Assembly: GCA_037176725.1 (NCBI GenBank)
Contig: JAZBRS010000060.1
Coordinates: 55,146,001-55,210,000 of the forward strand
Reading direction: 5' to 3'
Length of the DNA: 64,000 bases
Origin: Posidonia oceanica
Lineage: Eukaryota > Streptophyta > Magnoliopsida > Alismatales > Posidoniaceae
Under the pieces are notes generated by a model. It made no database searches, was not told where the DNA came from, and saw nothing but the letters and a program-made list of their open reading frames with translations. This document shows positions 1 to 11,122 of this stretch, one piece after another (positions within the stretch are counted from its first letter, which is position 1; each line of letters opens with the position of its first letter). Made by a program: the position numbers and the translations under genes.

Positions 1-1088
1 CTTTACCCGTCTTAGAGATGAGCGAAAGTTTGCGCCTGGGGAATCCACAAACCCTGCAGAGCCTAAACCTAGCAAGGCCTAGCAAGCAGCTCCCCAGCTC
101 CAACCAGGTGCCCATCACCTCCAAGTTAGGGATAGGGGAAACCTACATGCCTATGAGGGAGCCAAAAAGAAGCAAAAAGAGTAGGTGTAGGTCCTTGGGA
201 GTTTGGTCTGGAGCCTGTCCTCACCACCCACCACCTCCGCACTGTAAATAACCCTTTCCTGAGCGCCACCAGCAAGTTAAGAGCTTGAGTAGAGTCCAGT
301 GAGTCAGGGACCCCTCTCTTCCTCTGCAGCAGGCACTAAGCACTCCATATGCTGAGGGCTACAGCATATAAGCAAAAATCATGCATACATCTACAGCATT
401 TATTGAAAACCATGCACATATCTACGCATATCAAGCATAAACCATGCATGCATGCACAGCATAAGTCCTTTCTCTCCTTCTATCTTCCCGCTTCGCAAAA
501 CTTGGCCTGGCGTTGAGACAGTACTTTTATCAAGTATGCGCCGACCTTCTCCAAGATGCACTGGTCCAGAGCTCCGACCAACCACTTGCCCCAGTAGAGC
601 TGCCTTAGTCTGAATATGTTTAATATCTGCACTCTGAATGCTAACTGTTAAACTTGCTAAACTGCTTTGCTAGCTTTGAAATCTGCATCTTTACCAGCCA
701 GTGGTTGCCTGCTTATACCTGATCTAATGAAATGCAATTCTGATTACAGGTACCTAAGATTTCTGCACCAGCGGCCTGCATTTTCTTTGTACAATGGGTT
801 ATCCTACTCTGGTCACTCCCATGCACTACTCTGATGCCCTGCGGGAGTGGGTTGGCAAACTCACTGAAGCCGACCGCGAAAAGCTATGCACATGAGGTAT
901 CCCTTCCAAGCTTCTGAAGGCAGCAGACGTTGAAGTGAGCTAACATCTCCTATGCGCTACAGCAAGGTTCTGGAAGCCAGCACATCATGTCTTCTGCTTT
1001 GGCAGGATGGAGCTAACTCCTACGCTGGAGGAGGTGTGCTGGATCTGCGGCTTCTCTAAGATAATGGGACCTCCAGTCTTCATGAGGC
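1..1088 (+). mobile_element. Element D, left internal fragment (spacer plus start of extra ORF)
   Basis: This stretch is the reverse complement of element B around 45.4-46.5 kb, so it belongs to a second B-type element read on the plus strand. Positions 1-793 are the spacer between integrase and the extra ORF; no coding capacity is recognised there. Its end carries TGATTACAG followed by GTACCT at 741-755, the same splice-acceptor-like site seen in A and B. At 1088 the homology to B stops exactly where the LTR of element A starts (TGTAGTAATCC), so A is inserted here. The upstream pol genes of D lie outside the window to the left. The rest of D resumes at about 21308. The assignment to the same element as 21308-27246 rests on matching orientation and order. 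Confidence 0.8.
794..1088 (+). pseudogene. 5' fragment of the extra ORF (plant-mobile-domain/DUF7745-like) of element D
   Basis: The fragment starts at ATG 794 and encodes MGYPTLVTPMHYSDALREW, nearly the same as the N-terminus of the intact copy in element B. A TGA at about codon 33 replaces the tryptophan found in A and B (context LRxWxIP). Homology then continues (ARFWKPAHHVFCFGRMELT, then GPPVFMR) and is cut at 1088 by the insertion of element A in the codons for FMRR. The expected 3' continuation of about 900 bp is not found on the far side of A, so it was deleted. Function is unknown; see the B copy. Confidence 0.8.
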
Positions 1089-1253
1089 TGTAGTAATCCC
1101 GGTGTTCAGATCGTCCATGCACATTGCCAAAGCTCCTGTGCACTGATCAGAATCAGGCTCACTATTAGCGGCTATGTCCGAGAAGGAAGACTTAACTCGA
1201 AAACATTTAAAAAAGGAAAAAGGGGGGAAGAAAAGAAGAAGATAAGACAAAAT

Positions 1254-1265
1254 CGGAGTCGCCAC
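1254..1265 (-). other. PBS-like 12-mer inside the A LTR
   Basis: On the minus strand this reads GTGGCGACTCCG, the same as the base following the LTR plus the first 11 bases of the element PBS. It lies 165 bp inside the 3' end of the LTR. The same 12-mer, or a one- to two-base variant, is found at the matching place in the other five LTRs. Role unknown. Confidence 0.85.
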
Positions 1266-1734
1266 CAAGTCTATTAGATCGGGAGACAAGGAAAACCAGG
1301 GAAATGCGTGAATAATCACGCAAAACCAAGCAAAAGATGCAATGCAGGGCAATGCAGAAGAAATGAGATGCAAAAGAATGCAAATGATGTGACTCGTGCC
1401 TAGGATAAGGGCGATATGGTCATTGTAGGCCAAGAGAGAGGGCAAGGACTCCTGTTACGTGCAGGGAAGGTGTTAGGCACCCCCGACACGCCCGAGAATC
1501 GGTCTTTCTAGGTTTACGCTCGCATACGCAGGGAAATGCAGACTCTGAATGCCTAAGAACCAATGAATGCCTATCTAAATGCTCAAAGGTGTGCTCTAAG
1601 TGAGGGAATGCAATGCAGGAAAGTAAACGTGCAATCTAAGCGCTCAGCAACGCTGTTTGTGTTCCGAACCGGGCGAAACCTGGCTCGTGAGAACTCCAGG
1701 CAGTAAGCATCACCGCCCTATATGCAAATGCAGG

Positions 1735-2965
1735 CGATAAAACAAAACATCGGTGAAAACAGGCAATGCAGGCGACACGCAAGAGAAAACAACGTAAAAC
1801 ACGCAAAACGGTGCGAGAGGCGAAGCCGATACGCAAAACGATACAAGAATCGAGGTCGACGTGCAAAACGATGCGAGAAACGAAGCAAGAACGTAAAACA
1901 GTGCGACAAACAAGGCAAGGACATAAAACAGTGCGAAAAACAAAGTCAGCATGCAGAACGGTGCGAGAAACAAGCAAGACACGCAAAACGGTGCAAAAAA
2001 CGAGCGAGGCACGCAAAACGGTGTAGGAAACAAAGCGGCACGCAAAACGATGCGAGAAACAAAGCTGGCATGCAAAACGGTGCGAGAAAACAAAGCGGCC
2101 CGCAAAATAGTACAAGAAAACAAGGCGGCATGCAAAACGGTGCAAGAAAACAAAGCTGGCACGCAAAATGGTGCGAGGAAACAAAGCGACACTCAAAACG
2201 GTGCGAGAAACAAAGCAGCACGCAAAACGGTGCAAGAAAACGAAACGGCATGCAAAACGGTGCAAGAAAACAGAGCGGCACGCAAAACGGTGTGCGAAAC
2301 AAGGCTGGCGCGCAAAACTGTGCGAGAAAACAAAGCGGCACGCAAAACGGTGCGAGAAAACAAAGTGGCACGCAAAATGGTGCGAGAAAACAAAGTGGCA
2401 CTCAAAATGATGCAAGAAAACGAAGCGGCATGCAAAACGGTGCAAGAAAACAAGGCGGCATGCAAAACGATGCGAGAAAACAAAGCGGCACGCAAAACGA
2501 TGTGAGAAAACAAAGTGGCACGCAAAACGGTGCGAGAAAACAAAACGGCACTCAAAACGATGCAAGGAAACGAAGCGGCACGCAAAACGGTGCGAGAAAA
2601 TAGAGCGGCACGCAAAATAGTGCAAGAAAACAAGGCGGCACGCAAAACGGTGCGAGAAAACAAAGCGGCACTCAAAACGGTGCAAGAAAACAAAGTGGCA
2701 CGCAAAACGGTGCAACGAAACAGAGCGGCGCGCAAAATGGTGCAAGAAAGCAAAGCGGCATGCAAAACGGTGCAAGAAAACAAGGCGGCACGTAAAACGA
2801 TGCGAGAAACAAAGCGGCACGTAGAACGGTGCAAGAAAACGAAACGGCATGTAAAACGGTGCAAGAAAACAGAGCGGCATGCAAAGCGGTGCGCGAAACA
2901 GAGCTGGCACGCAAAACGGTGCAAGAAAACAAAGCGGCACACAAAACGGTGCAAGAAACAAAGCG
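1735..2965. repeat. About 30-bp tandem repeat array in the A LTR
   Basis: The unit resembles ACGCAAAACGGTGCGAGAAA plus about 10 further bases (ACAAAGCGGC), with roughly 40 copies. Because the period is a multiple of three, several frames on both strands stay open for hundreds of codons; these are not genes. The other LTRs hold shorter, more degenerate versions at the same place (31700-31960, 38950-39240, 55400-55690; plus orientation at about 26400-26640), so the array expanded in A. Confidence 0.92.
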
Positions 2966-3011
2966 AAAAGGAGTGCGCAAAAGCCATGCAATGCGAATGA
3001 TATGCAAACGT

Positions 3012-3163
3012 TGCTGCCGAAGTTCAGGAGGACTTACCTTGGAAACCTGAAGCTTGATCTGAAATCTGATTGGTCCATGCTGAAGAATGCTGCCGAAGTT
3101 CAGGAGGACTTACCTTGGAAACCTGATGCTTGATCTGAAATCTGATTGGTCCATGCTGAAGAA
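3012..3163. repeat. 76-bp perfect-looking tandem duplication
   Basis: The unit beginning TGCTGCCGAAGTTCAGG occurs at 3012-3087 and again at 3088-3163, with one visible difference (CTGAAGC versus CTGATGC). Only one copy of the related block is seen in the solo LTR (about 31985-32110). The duplication is therefore private to this LTR. Confidence 0.9.
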
Positions 3164-3439
3164 TGCTCCGCTGGGGTCGCCCAGGTAGCTTAGTTGAGAA
3201 GATCCAACGGCCGGATCTGAGGGTATCCAGACTTCAAGGCAGGAGGCCAGAACAGGGGAGAAGATAAGATCTAAGTGTAAAAGGGGCCTGACGGGTATGC
3301 GAAACAGGTCCTCCCGTGTAAACGGGAGCTAAAAATGCCTGAGTGTGTGCAAAGGATGCCGGATGCAAGGATGCAATGCGTGTGGAATGCAAGAAGGGAC
3401 TTAGGGATGACTTTCCAGAAAAAGGGGACTTACACGCAA

Positions 3440-4150
3440 TTTTGAAAAGAATGGGGATCTGAATGCAATTTTACAGAGTGCAGGGTTCAAAACGCAAAGT
3501 TTCAGGGTAGCCATGCATCAGGACAGGTTTTGAAATCGAATGGTAAGTCGACATGCAATTTTGAAATCAATAGGGTTTAACATGCAATTTTTCCAGCAAA
3601 ACAGGGGTCTGAGTGGTCTGGAATGCAAACAGGGGCCTATATGTAATTTTTCAAACATGCAAGGGCAAAAAATGCAATTTTATAAGCAAACTATGCATTT
3701 GAATACATACTGTGAGTATGCAGAGAACCTATATGCAATTTTCAAGTCATACAGGGTAAGAAATGCAATTTTATAAGCAAAATATGCATTTAAATGACCA
3801 ACAGAGGACCTATATGCAATTTTTAAATCATGTAGAGTCAAAAATGCAATTTTATAAGCAAAATATGCATTTAAATGTATGCTGTGCATCATGAAGGACC
3901 TATATGCAAAAATCAGATACTGTGAGGGAAAATAATGCAATGCAGTAAGAAAAATAGATAAATAAAACCTAAGTTAACAGATCAAAGGATTAAGTTGCAA
4001 ATCAGAAAACTAACAAAGACTAGATATGCAATACATCAAGGTAAAATATGTGCATTTAAATCAGATTAACTACTGAAGGACTAACATGCAAATAACTGAT
4101 TTTTGGATTTTTTCATGCAATTTTATAAGATTAACATACGAAATTAAAAG
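3440..4150. repeat. Degenerate about 70-bp repeats rich in TGCAATTTT / ATTTAAATG
   Basis: Motifs such as GGACCTATATGCAATTTT and GCAAAATATGCATTTAAATG recur about every 70 bp. The same family fills the equivalent part of the solo LTR (32280-33560) and of C's 5' LTR (27690-28990, opposite orientation). It is specific to L-type LTRs here; S-type LTRs carry TTGGACGC hairpins in this zone instead. Confidence 0.75.
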
Positions 4151-5639
4151 GATTTTTAACAGGGGCAGGATCTGAACGTAATAAACTAAAAACTGAAACC
4201 GAAAATGCAATTTTTGGTAAAGTTAGCTAACAGAGGAAAAATAAAGCCACAGTAAAAGCAAAACGGCGACCACTGTAGCACAGTGCTACCAGTGGCCGTC
4301 GCGAGCGGAGGGGGGAGGCTGGTGAGGCGCGGATGCGGCAGCGATGCTCCCCAGAGCTCGGCGGAGGTCTGAGCTGCGTCGGCGCGGCTTGGTGCTGTCT
4401 GGAATAGGCCGGAGAAAACGCTGGAGGTCTGCAGACCTGCTCGAAGGCAGGGAAGGTGATCGGAGCGTCGTCGTGGCATTCTGAGGCCACAGGAGTGATC
4501 CTGGGGTCCGTGTGGTCCTCAGGCGACGATCGGATGTGAGTTCTGTTGCTGGAGCAACGATTCCAGTCACAGAGCTCGCCGGAGAAGACGAGTTGACGAC
4601 GGCTATGACTCGGCGGAAAAGGGGAGGAAACAGCATTCTAACAGGCGGAAAAGCACGAGAAGAGAAGAACTAGACTACAGGGGGAGAATGGTACCTTTTC
4701 GTGGGCTGACGTGCTCCCCCGACGTCCGGTGCTTCAGTGATCGCCGGCGAAGATCGTCCGGCTGGTGCAAGCGTCATCGACTGCTCAGGAAGGTCGGGAT
4801 CGGATCAGCGGAGTGCTCCGGAGCTTCCTGGACGGTCGGAGCGAAGCTTTGCAGTGTGGGGCAGGATTCCGCTTCTGTGGGTGCTCAAGAAGCAGCCGGA
4901 GGTGGGTGGAGGTGTCTGCTACCTTCTGGATCAAGTGGAGGCTGCCGGTGGGCTCCTGGATGCTTGGTGAGCGTGTAGGGATGCTTAGGTTGGTCTGAGG
5001 GGTGCTGGAGAGGGAGTTTGCAGGTGGCTTAATTTCGGGTCAGAAAGAGGAGAAGGTGTTTGTAGTGGAAGGTTCGGTCTGTGGTGGGGATGAAGGCTGA
5101 GGGCTTGGTGGTCTGAGAAGGTGGTGTTCTGGCGAGTTACGGGGTGGAGTTTGGGCAAGTTTAGTGGTCAGTAGTGTCAGGAATTCTAGAGTGGAGGGAA
5201 GTTGGGTTCTGGCTGTGGAGTATGGGTGGTCGGGGTGATTTCTGGACTGGTTTCGGCTGTGGAATGAAGGGAAAGGATGCTGGAGGTTTGGGTGAGATTG
5301 GGAGGCAAAATGGGAGTGATCTGGGAGGAGTTTGGGGTCCTGGTTTGAGTCAGACGAAGGAGAAGGAAATTCTGGTTTTTGGCAGAAGAAAAGGAGGGGA
5401 ATTCCGTTCTCTCCGGCCGGGGATTGCACAAGGAAGAAGGTGGCTGCTTGAGGGCAGTGAAGGATCAGTTTTCTGATGTTCGAGCTGCCTCTTCTCCATT
5501 CTGCTGGTGCGGCTGCAATTGAATGCAAAGGAGGGCATGGCAGGCGGTTGCAGGCGCACGGCCGAGGAGGGCGGCGCACGCCGGTCCGGCCTGATGCAGA
5601 GGGTATGCGGGCACGCAAGGACAGCAGGTGGAAGGACAG

Positions 5640-5940
5640 CGCTGTCGATCTGAGGAGGTTGCTGGCAGAGAAAAAGAAGAAAAAAAACAGAGGGGAAGGA
5701 AGCGGGAGAGGAAGAAGGAGGGAGGAGGAAGAGAAGCAGGCGTGGGCCGGGCCTCGTGCACGCGCGGGAGAAAAGGGAAAAAAGAAAAAAAGAAAGGAAG
5801 GAGGAGAGGGGAGACGGGCCGGACCGAGCCCAAGAAAGGGGAAAGAAAAGAAAGAAAGAAAAATAGAAAGGAAGAAAGAAAGGAGGAAGAGAGGGGAGAG
5901 AAATAAATTAGATAAAAATAAAATAAAAATAAAACAAAAA
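5640..5940. repeat. Purine-rich tract in the A LTR
   Basis: The plus strand is almost all A and G (runs of GAAAG, GGAGG, AAAAG); in the sense of the element this is a polypyrimidine tract near the 5' third of the LTR. L-type LTRs share it: 34900-35110 in the solo LTR and 63360-63980 (pyrimidines on the plus strand) in C. ORFs here encode only Lys/Arg/Glu/Gly and are rejected. Confidence 0.85.
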
Positions 5941-7424
5941 TAGGAAAAGGTTCTTAGAGTGATTGTGTTTTAAGTTGGGACCTTGATTAAGTTTTTTAAT
6001 AATTGTTTTTGATTAATTAGTTGGGTTTAGAGAGATTTAGTTTTGATTAGGGTTTTTAGAGTTTTGTTTATTTTGATTTGTTTTTTATTTTGATTAAATG
6101 TTTGTTAAGTCTTTTAAGTTGTTTTCTGATTATGTTTTCCTTGTTAAGTACTTGGGATGTTAATTAGGATTTTTTTTAAAGTTTGTTTTAAACTAATTAG
6201 AGTGGGTTTTGGATTTTTGATTTTGGTCCTTTTTTGCTTAAGTCTTTTTGATTTGTTTTTTGATTTTTGTTTGTTGAGTTCTTTTAATTAATTTCTTTTT
6301 TTGTTAGGTCTTCTTGTTAAGTTTTTAGTTGGGTGTTTTTGGATTCTTGATTGTTTGTTATTATTATTATTTTCCCTTTTTTTTAGTCATGTTTTTGAGT
6401 TGTTCTTCTTGTATTCGTTAGGTTTCTTCTTTTCCCTTAATTAGTTGTCTTGGCACTTTTTAATTGTTTTCTTTTCTTTTTAGGAATTGTTTTCGATTGT
6501 TTTTTAGTAAAGTTCTTATTTTGACTTGTTTTGATTGCTTTTTGGTTTTTTCCTTGATTTTACAGCATTTTCTTTTGGTTGGTTTCGCATTTTTTAGTTG
6601 CATTCTTGGTTTCCCTTTTTTAGTTGGATTTAGTTAGGCTTTTGTTTTTAATTGTTTGGTTAGGTTTTTAATTATTTCTTTTTAGGATTTTGACTTGTTT
6701 CTCTTTTGTTTTAGAGTTTTAAAGGTTTTCAAAGGTTTTTTAAAGGTTTAGTAGGAGAAGAGAAGAGGAAATTAGAAAGGAGAGGAAAAGGGAGAAATGG
6801 AAGAATAAATAGGAAAGAGAGGAGTTGAAGGGAAGTAATTTTCTGAAAATCAAAGAAAATGGTAAAAATAAGATAAAAATAGTAATAAGGTTGAGAATAG
6901 ATGGAAGCACAAGGGGGCCCACAGCTAGGCAAAAAAGAGGGAGAAAAGGAGCTGAAAAGAAGGAGGATAATCAGGAGAGAGAGAGGAGAGAGAAAAGGAT
7001 AATCTAGGAGAGAGAAAAGGATAATTTGGGCAAAAGGAGGTCTTAGAGGTTTCGAAAAGGGGTGAAATTTGGTGGGTGTGTAGTCTAGGGTCTCTAGTCT
7101 TGGTCCCAGAGTTTCGGTTTGGTTTTGAGAAAGTTTTGGAAGGGTTTTGAGGTGTAGAAAAAGGGTAGTTTTACCTAGGTTTTCTAGGGTTTTTGGGAGT
7201 GGTTTTGGTTTGAAATTCTAAGGGCTTTTTGGTGGGTTTGCTAAGTCAAAGAGGGTGAGTTTTCCTATGGATTTTGGGTAGTTTTCGGGTTCGGGAAAGG
7301 GGGGTAATCTTAGGTTGAGTTTGGGCTTGTTTTGAGGGGAAAGATGAAGAGAATGGTGTGAGTTTGGACCTAGGTTTGGGTTCAGAAGCCACCAGAAGAT
7401 TCCAATCGATCCGGGCCTGTCAAA

Positions 7425-7504
7425 ATGGGGTGTCAACAGATGCCCCTCCCTGAGCAAGGTCAAGCGAAGTAAGGCCGCTGCTCAGGGTTGACGAGACACC
7501 CCAT
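7425..7504 (-). other. Inverted repeat bracketing the PPT of A
   Basis: The arms ATGGGGTGTC (7425-7434, inside the LTR start) and GACACCCCAT (7495-7504) are perfectly complementary over 10 bp with 60 bp between them, and the PPT lies in the loop. Comparable arms occur in B, C and D. Confidence 0.85.
7439..7455 (-). promoter_or_regulatory. Polypurine tract (PPT) of element A
   Basis: On the minus strand it reads GCTCAGGGAGGGGCATC and abuts the first base of the LTR. Identical or nearly identical PPTs occur at the same place in B, C and D. In LTR retrotransposons this RNase-H-resistant tract primes plus-strand DNA synthesis. Confidence 0.92.
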
Positions 7505-7967
7505 CTGACCGACGAGAGCAGAGGATTGCTGTCGGCGTGAGCCACTTATTCGGCGAATGCACCGAACGTCGTGGATCGTTGCCGTAGTGCAAAGTGCAGG
7601 TGCAGATGGATGAAATGCAATGTATGCCAATGCGTGAGAATGCAGATGCAATGCAAAAGTTAGTGCCGGAGTTAGTACCGATGGGGAAGCCGAAACAACG
7701 CGGATGACGCGACCGTAGAGTTGATGCAGCAGGGTGCTGGAGGGGGAGCTGCAGCGTGACGCGAAACTTGGTGGTAAGTCCAGACCTGCGCAGCAAGAAG
7801 GAAACAAAAGGCAGCTTGTTCTCACCCGAGGGAGCAAGCAAGCAAGGCGGCTGGAGCCGCGCCGAAAAAGGAGTAACCAAAACTACAGAGGTGCGACGGG
7901 AGAGGGGACCCCTCTCCTGACGCGGAGGGATGCGGGGCTCCGCCTTTTGGAACGAAGTCACGCGAAG
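7505..7967 (-). other. 3' non-coding region of A upstream of the PPT
   Basis: This is part of the element's 3' untranslated region. It includes a stretch conserved in the other elements (a GAxTCATGCC-type motif near 7540 and TGCAGATG-rich DNA near 7600-7660). Short ORFs on both strands have no recognised domain. I see no gene. Confidence 0.6.
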
Positions 7968-8922
7968 GAGGTGATAAGTTATCGGACTTATCGGCCAGGG
8001 GGGATGAGTTTCGGATCATCAGCCGAGAGCGATAGTTTACGGTCCTATCAACCGGAAGCGATAGTTTACAGTCCTATCAACCGGAAGGTGCAGTTGTGAG
8101 TGATAGTTACTGGATATCAGCCGTATAACATGGTTGCAAGTGATAGTTTTGGATATCAGCCCAGGATGAGTTTTGGGTCATCAGCCAGAGAATGATAGTT
8201 TACGGTCCTATCAACCGGAAAGGGCAAACCATGAGTGATAGTTACTGGATATCAGCCGTATAACATAATTGCAAGTGATAGTTTTGGATATCAGCCCAGG
8301 ATGAGTTTTGGATCATCAGCCAGAGAATGATAGTTTACGGTCCTATCAACCGGAAGGTGCAATTATGAGGGATAGTTACTGGATATCAGCCGTATAATGC
8401 AAACCCGTGATAGTTTTGGATATCAGCCTAGGATGAGTTTTGGATCATCAGCCAGAGAATGATAGTTTACAGTCCTATCAACCGGAAAGGGTGTTTGAGA
8501 GTGATAGTTATTGGATATTAGCCGTATACTGCAATTGCGAGTGATAGTTTTGGATATCAGCCCAAGATGAGTTTTGGATCATCAGCCAGAGAAGGATAGT
8601 TTACGGTCCTATCAACCGGAAAGAGCAATTGCACGGGATAGTTACTGGATATCAGCCGTATAACGTAATTGCCAGTGATAGTTTTGGATATCAGCCCAGG
8701 ATGAGTTTTGGATCATCAGCCAAAGAATGATAGTTTACGGTCCTACCAACCAGAAAGGGGCAATTACGAGTGACAGTTACTGGATGTCAGCCGTATACAC
8801 AACTACGGGATAGTTTTGGATATCAGCCCAGGATGAGTTTTGGATCATCAGCCAGAGAATGATAGTTTACGGTCCTATCAACCGGAAGGAGCAGTGATTG
8901 ATTGATTGATTGATCGATTGAT
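7968..8922. repeat. Composite array of short inverted repeats in A (GATAG...CTATC / GATA...TATC / GATGA...TCATC)
   Basis: About six composite units of roughly 120-140 bp are each built of mini-hairpins: GATAGTTTACGGTCCTATC, GATAGTTACTGGATATC, GATAGTTTTGGATATC and GATGAGTTTTGGATCATC. Each starts with a stem that is complementary to its end. The array closes with a short (GATT)n run at 8894-8922. It lies between the extra ORF and the PPT, the place where B and D carry a different hairpin array. Confidence 0.88.
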
Positions 8923-9445
8923 AAGATATCGGACTTATCGACCGGCAAATGAATAAAAGAATAGAATGATAAGATATCGGACTTATCGGCCGGCAAAGAG
9001 GGGATAAAGAAATGATAAGATATCGGACTTATCGGCCGGCAAAAGGAAAGAAATGATAAGATATCGGACTTATCGGTCGGCAAATGGAAAGAGATGATAA
9101 GATATCGGACTTATCGGCCGACAAATGAATAAAAGAATAGAATGATAAGATATCGGACTTATCGGCCGGCAAAGAGGGGTAAAGGAATGATAAGATATCG
9201 GACTTATCGACCGGCAAAAGAAAAGAGGTGATAAGATATCGGACTTATCGGCCGGCAAAGAGGAAAGAGATGATAAGATATCGGACTTATCGGCCGGCAA
9301 AGAGGAAGGGGATGATAAGATATCGGACTTATCGACCGGCAAAGAGGAAAGAGATGATAAGATATTGGATTTATCGGCCGGCAAAGAGGAAAGAGATGAT
9401 AAGATATCGGACTTATCGGCCGGCAAAGAGGGAGGGGATGATACG
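8923..9445. repeat. Tandem array of GATAAGATATCGGACTTATC units in A
   Basis: About eleven units of 40-52 bp each hold the inverted repeat GATAAG...CTTATC followed by GGCCGGCAAA and a purine-rich link. Copies differ mainly in the link, and a few carry base changes (for example ATTGGATTTATC). Open frames across it, up to 164 codons, are a product of the repeats. Confidence 0.9.
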
Positions 9446-9459
9446 GATGAGATACCGTA

Positions 9460-9503
9460 GGGCATCTGAAAAGATGCCCCTGGTATCAGGATGATACCAG
9501 GGG
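9460..9503 (-). repeat. Conserved double hairpin (CCCCTGGTATCA stem) in A
   Basis: The arms CCCCTGGTATCA (9477-9488) and TGATACCAGGGG (9492-9503) are perfect over 12 bp with a 3-base loop. They overlap a second stem GGGCATCT/AGATGCCC. Related hairpins stand at about 44028-44058 in B and at 61037-61064 and 61194-61222 in C, so it is older than the arrays beside it. Confidence 0.85.
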
Positions 9504-9883
9504 TCAGCCGAAGCGTCCCTGGCATCGAAAAGCGAAGGATGGACAAAACTAACGTGTTTGTCAAACGAGTAGTTCGGGGGTACCAGCCCGACAGAGACTC
9601 AGCTGGGGATGCCTAGTAGCAGGATTTGACGGCGTGGGTCCGCAGAGGTCTCGGAATCTAGGTCGTTTGCTGAGGACTTTCCTGCATCATGTGGGCAACA
9701 AGTCGGGCCAGGGGCCTCAGGATATGAGTGGTAAGGAGCATGGAATGCATTAAGCAGCTTTGAAATGTGAGCAGCCAGCACAAAACACTTTTGCATTGAT
9801 AGAACTGTTGGTTACATGCCTGTGGCAGGCCAAAAAATACAACACAACTTGAAAAGGAACTAAGTGACAACTGCATAATGGCT

Positions 9884-11122
9884 CTAGTTAGTTCGGGCCT
9901 TTTTTGATTTTCCAGAGTCAGGGAATAAGGGACCGCTTGGCGGGATTTCATCGATGGGCCAGAGGTCCTGCACCTCGGTGATGTACTCAGGAGTACACCT
10001 TACGCCTCTTGTAGCCACGATGTCTGTTGATCGCACCCCATGCTGCATCAGATTGGCCAGTTCCTTCGTTGGGGCAATTGTACTGAGGGGATATGTTTGA
10101 AGGAGCCCTGGTGCTGCGCTGTCGACAAAGGCGTCCTACTGGAAACCGAACTGGAGCATGACTCTAATAGGGTGGTATTCCACACCCGTAGTGAATCCTG
10201 GTAGTACAATCAGCCGCATGTCGCGTGCGCTGAAGAAGACAGTGAATGGTTCGGCCATAGAAGGGATGATGCGCCAGGTTACTATGTCATCTGTCAGTCC
10301 TGATAGCCTCTCGTATTCTTCCTTGACGCTCTTGACTGTCTTGGCATGGCCGCTGTTGCAGTAGGCCTCGAAAGCATGTACTTGGGGGCGCAGAAGGTCT
10401 ATCTCGGTGTGTGCGGCTAGCCAGACCTGAATAAGTGCTCCGCAACCATGAAAGTGGCGGCAGCGATGCGAAATGCGGTCTAGTCCGTAGTATGTTTCTG
10501 CCAGAACAACCGATGCCAGGTCTATCTGGCGAGTCACCACAGCAAGTGCTATTTCAACGATCTCGACGGCCACCGTCGTCTTGCCATGAGTAAAGACCAG
10601 CTCGCCTAGGAAACGGGTAACAAATCCTCGGAGCCATAGCTCGTCTCCGAGTTCGGCGTGCTTTTCCACAGTATCATCAAAATATGCTAGGCGAAGTAGG
10701 GGCGTGGGCTTGCTGGTGCAAATCAGTCTTTGCTGGCAACTTCAGGTAGAGAGCCCAGTCAGCTGTTTCAAGACCGCAATGTATCCGTCATGCCTCATGA
10801 AGATGGGCGGTCCTAAGATCTTGGAAAAGCCACAGATCCAGCGCACTTCTTCCAGTGTAGGTGTTAATTCAATTCTGCCAAAACGGAAGACATGGTGTGC
10901 CGGTTTCCAGAACCTCGCGGCAGCGCACAAAAGATGACGGCTCACTTCTACATCAGCAGCCTTCAGCAATTTGGTTGGAATGCCCCATAGGCGCAGCTTC
11001 TCACAGTCATCTTTGGTAAGCTTGCCGATCCACTCTCGTAGGATCTCAAAACAGTGTGTCGGGGTCACCAGAGTGGGGAAACCCATTGCGTGGATTGCAG
11101 AATGTAGGCAGACGGCTGTCAC
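9884..11122 (-). pseudogene. Extra 3' ORF of element A (plant-mobile-domain/DUF7745-like), broken
   Basis: It starts at ATG 11122 (MTAVCLHSAIHAMGFPTLV; the ATG matching the B start is about 12 codons in) and follows B throughout: ARFWKPAHHVFRFGRIELTPTLEE, LGDELWLRGFVTRFLGEL, then a C-terminal part ending in KKARTN before TAG at 9884. It is broken by an indel with TGA near 10740 and by a CAG-to-TAG change at 10136-10138, after which the frame continues to the natural end. It is separated from integrase by a 1.27-kb spacer. The resemblance to plant mobile-domain proteins rests on the W-x-P-x-HH-F-F ... TLEE pattern, recalled from family knowledge; function is unknown. Confidence 0.8.

Larger units (their letters stand above)
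1089..7438 (-). mobile_element. 3' LTR of element A (L-type, about 6.35 kb)
   Basis: The boundaries are canonical when read on the minus strand: TGTTGACACCCCATTTTGAC at 7438 downward and ...GGATTACTACA ending at 1089. The PPT directly abuts 7438. Blocks shared with the other LTRs in the window include the segment around GTGCCTAACACCTTCCC (about 1450-1490), a block around 1615-1700 and the PBS-like 12-mer at 1254-1265. Much of the length is repeats or low-complexity DNA: a 30-bp array, a 76-bp duplication, a T/G-rich stretch (about 5941-6760) and a purine tract. The GC-rich part (4260-5640) gives long overlapping ORFs on both strands with no recognisable domain; I treat these as chance. Confidence 0.9.

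Noticed and set aside
1636..3133. Very long ORFs on both strands (up to 451 codons) with Cys/Phe/His or Lys/Thr/Asn repeats
   Set aside because: They run through the 30-bp tandem array; the period is divisible by three, so several frames stay open. No domain or start context supports a gene.
4186..5943. Overlapping ORFs of 80-190 codons on both strands in the GC-rich part of the A LTR
   Set aside because: High GC and purine tracts lower stop frequency; no domain, and the matching part of other LTRs does not keep these frames.
7968..9445. CRISPR-like look of regularly spaced palindromic repeats
   Set aside because: Linkers are short and themselves repeated, there are no unique spacers or cas genes, and the context is a plant retrotransposon.
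8823..9564. ORFs of 60-164 codons with PADKSDILS repeats
   Set aside because: Products of the GATAAGATATCGGACTTATC array in A.
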